Source: Sandaracinaceae bacterium (lineage in GTDB: Bacteria > Myxococcota_A > Polyangia > Polyangiales > Houyiibacteriaceae). From it: a DNA stretch of 25,996 nt. The notes below the pieces were generated by a model. That model saw nothing but the letters and a program-made list of their open reading frames with translations, was not told the DNA's origin and searched no databases. The stretch covers positions 1-25,996 of the forward strand of contig JAAZAH010000256.1 of the NCBI GenBank assembly GCA_012514415.1. Reading direction: 5' to 3'. Positions 24,360 to 25,996 of the stretch are shown here, one piece after another. Both the position numbers and the translations under genes were made by a program. Within the stretch, counting starts at the first letter, position 1, and every line of letters begins with the position of its first letter.

Positions 24360-25996
24360 TCAGCTTACCTGCGTGCCAGGGGCGATCTCGCGATCGACCG
24401 TGAGCGTCGCAAACCCCGATTCGTCGGAGACGGCGAGCACCATGCCCTGACTCGTGAGGCCCATGAGCTTTCGTGGTGCGAGATTGGCGACGACGATGAC
24501 GCGCCGTCCGACGATCGCCTCGGGCGTGTACTGTTCCGCGATGCCCGCGAGGATCTGACGCGGCTCACCCTCGCCGAGATCGACGCGCAGACGAAGCAAG
24601 CGATCGCTCTTCGGGACGCGCTCGGCTTTGACGACGAGCCCAAGTCGGAGATCCACCTTCGTGAAATCGTCGAACTCGATGTAGCCGCCCTCGGGTGCGG
24701 GAAGTTCGGGCGCCTCGTCTTTGAGTTTTGCCTTCTTCTCGCTCTTGCTGCTTTTTGCAGCCTCGGTCTTTTCGGGTTTTGGGGCGACGCCAAGCGCTTC
24801 GAGGAGTTCGGCCTCCGCTTTTTTATCGATGCGCGGGAAGAGCGCGGTGCCTCGCTGAATCTTCCGACCTGCGACTTCATCGATCGAGGTGAGCGGCCAT
24901 CGATCGTCGCCCTCGGCCGGGGCGATCGCGTGAAGCCCAAGTTGGGTTCGGAGTGCTGCCGCCTTTTCGGGCATGAACGGCGCGATCATGCGGCTGATTC
25001 GGCCAAGCGTCTCGGCGATGATGGCGATGACGCGTGCGAGCTCCTCCGTACGCGCTTCTTTGCTAAGCCTCCAAGGCTCGGTCTGATCGATGTACCAGTT
25101 GGCCTTGGCGACGGCTTCCCAGATCGCATCGAGCGCACGGTTGGGGACGCCCGCGTCGAGGAATTTGGCAGCCTTCGCCGCAGACTCATCGACCTTTTCT
25201 CGGAGCCCGAGCTCAAGCGTGCCGGCTCCTTCGAGCGCCGGTATCGCGCCCTCGAAATGCTTTTCCACAAAGGGAAGGATGCGGTTCAGAAGATTTCCGA
25301 GGCCGTTGGCGAGCTCGCCATTGTACCGGGCGATGAGATTCTTATGGCTGAAATCCCCGTCGTGGCCGAAACCGACCTCTCGCATCAAATAATAGCGGAG
25401 CACGTCGACGCCGACGCGCTCAGCGAGCGGCACGGGCGGGATGAAGTTGCCGAGGGTCTTCGACATCTTCTCGCCGTTGATGGTGAGCCATCCGTGCGCG
25501 CGGATCTGCGTCGGGAGCTTGAGCCCCGCGCTCATCAAAAAGGCGGGCCAATAAATCGCATGGAAGCGAAGGATGTCCTTGCCGACGACGTGTACGATCT
25601 GTCCCTCACTCTCGGCCCAAAACCGATCGTAGAGCGGGGCTTGGCCGGGCTCGGCGGGGCCTCCAAGCGCGGTGATGTAGTTCGTGAGGGCGTCGAGCCA
25701 GACATACATCACGTGCTCGGGATCGTCCGGAAGGGGGATGCCCCAATCAAAGCTGGTTCGCGAGACGGATAAATCGTGAAGACCCTCGGCGACGAAGCTT
25801 TTCACTTCGTTGAAGCGGCCCTCGGGAGCGACGAAATGCGGATTCGCTTCGTAGAACTCGAGAAGTTTCGGGCCGTATTTTGAGAGCCGAAAGAAGTAGC
25901 TCCGCTCCCTGATGCGTTCGCACGGGCGTTTATGGTCGGGACAAAGGTTGCCTTCGAGAAGCTCGCGCTCGAGTTTGAAGCTCTCACAGCCGACGC
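24360..25996 (-). CDS. metG: Methionine--tRNA ligase (5' end outside the window)
   Basis: Methionyl-tRNA synthetase charges tRNA-Met, including initiator tRNA. The frame is open to the edge beyond the GTG at 25805, and its upstream residues are still enzyme-like: the zinc-finger half NLCPDHKRPCE and FFRLSKYGPKLLEFYEA. The catalytic part includes YVWLDALTNYITALGG, FHAIYWPAFL and the KMSKS loop GEKMSKTLGN. The anticodon-binding helical region follows (WYIDQTEPWRLSKEA). A Lys/Glu-rich linker leads to a C-terminal Trbp111-type tRNA-binding domain (FTKVDLRLGLVVKAERVPKS ... GEPRQILAGIA ... RKLMGLTSQGMVLA), which can support dimerisation. The N-terminal HIGH motif lies off the right edge. Confidence 0.97.
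   Translation of the reverse strand, partial: VGCESFKLERELLEGNLCPDHKRPCERIRERSYFFRLSKYGPKLLEFYEANPHFVAPEGRFNEVKSFVAEGLHDLSVSRTSFDWGIPLPDDPEHVMYVWLDALTNYITALGGPAEPGQAPLYDRFWAESEGQIVHVVGKDILRFHAIYWPAFLMSAGLKLPTQIRAHGWLTINGEKMSKTLGNFIPPVPLAERVGVDVLRYYLMREVGFGHDGDFSHKNLIARYNGELANGLGNLLNRILPFVEKHFEGAIPALEGAGTLELGLREKVDESAAKAAKFLDAGVPNRALDAIWEAVAKANWYIDQTEPWRLSKEARTEELARVIAIIAETLGRISRMIAPFMPEKAAALRTQLGLHAIAPAEGDDRWPLTSIDEVAGRKIQRGTALFPRIDKKAEAELLEALGVAPKPEKTEAAKSSKSEKKAKLKDEAPELPAPEGGYIEFDDFTKVDLRLGLVVKAERVPKSDRLLRLRVDLGEGEPRQILAGIAEQYTPEAIVGRRVIVVANLAPRKLMGLTSQGMVLAVSDESGFATLTVDREIAPGTQVS

Noticed and set aside
24189..25772. Long open frame on + opposite metG (527 codons)
   Set aside because: Lies antisense to a clear MetRS and has the skewed composition of an antisense frame in GC-rich DNA; no family-like motifs.

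Overview
The window is a 26-kb, GC-rich (visibly well above 55%), gene-dense stretch of bacterial chromosome. It contains almost only housekeeping and regulatory genes. Protein styles (a sigma-region-4-only regulator with a CPYVSC motif, a stand-alone GAF protein, a HEAT-repeat protein beside metG) and the gram-negative envelope genes (lipoproteins, AmiC-type amidase, PntAB) suggest a Myxococcota or other former deltaproteobacterial lineage. This assignment is inference from family recall and is not proven. I see no phage, transposon, CRISPR array, tRNA or integrase, so this is core genome rather than an island.

Layout, left to right. A C-terminal gene fragment on + (1-171) meets a bidirectional terminator. 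Facing it on - are pntB and the small membrane subunit pntAB, without the NAD-binding subunit. Next on - is a peptide/nickel-type ABC operon in the order permease C, solute-binding protein, permease B (5928 to 2296), with no ATPase genes. A 386-bp gap then leads to a + strand regulatory pair: a MerR-like protein and a protein with a lone sigma-70 region 4. Their promoter lies inside a long imperfect palindrome. After them come the RNase P RNA gene, an 84-codon orphan gene with its own promoter candidate and a UUCG-loop terminator, and a translationally coupled DsbA-like lipoprotein/TlpA-like thioredoxin pair.

A GAF-domain gene (-) and an OmpR-type regulator with a degenerate receiver (+) diverge from an intergenic region carrying a perfect 10-2-10 palindrome. 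The regulator gene overlaps pdxA by 4 bases, and a divergent uvrA paralogue follows. A degenerate ATP-grasp protein (-) overlaps the uvrA-like gene tail to tail. Then come a cell-wall amidase lipoprotein and glnD (+). The right end is a - strand translation-related series: metG (running off the window), a HEAT-repeat gene, tatD, rplC and rlmE, ending in a 4-base convergent overlap with glnD.

A recurring theme is regulators or enzymes whose fold is intact while catalytic residues are missing: the response-regulator receiver, the GlnD HD domain, the ATP-grasp protein and the UvrA paralogue. The most interesting candidates for something undescribed are the MerR/sigma-region-4 pair with its palindromic promoter, and the GlnD with a dead-looking HD domain. 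No obvious new multi-gene defence or metabolic system is visible.
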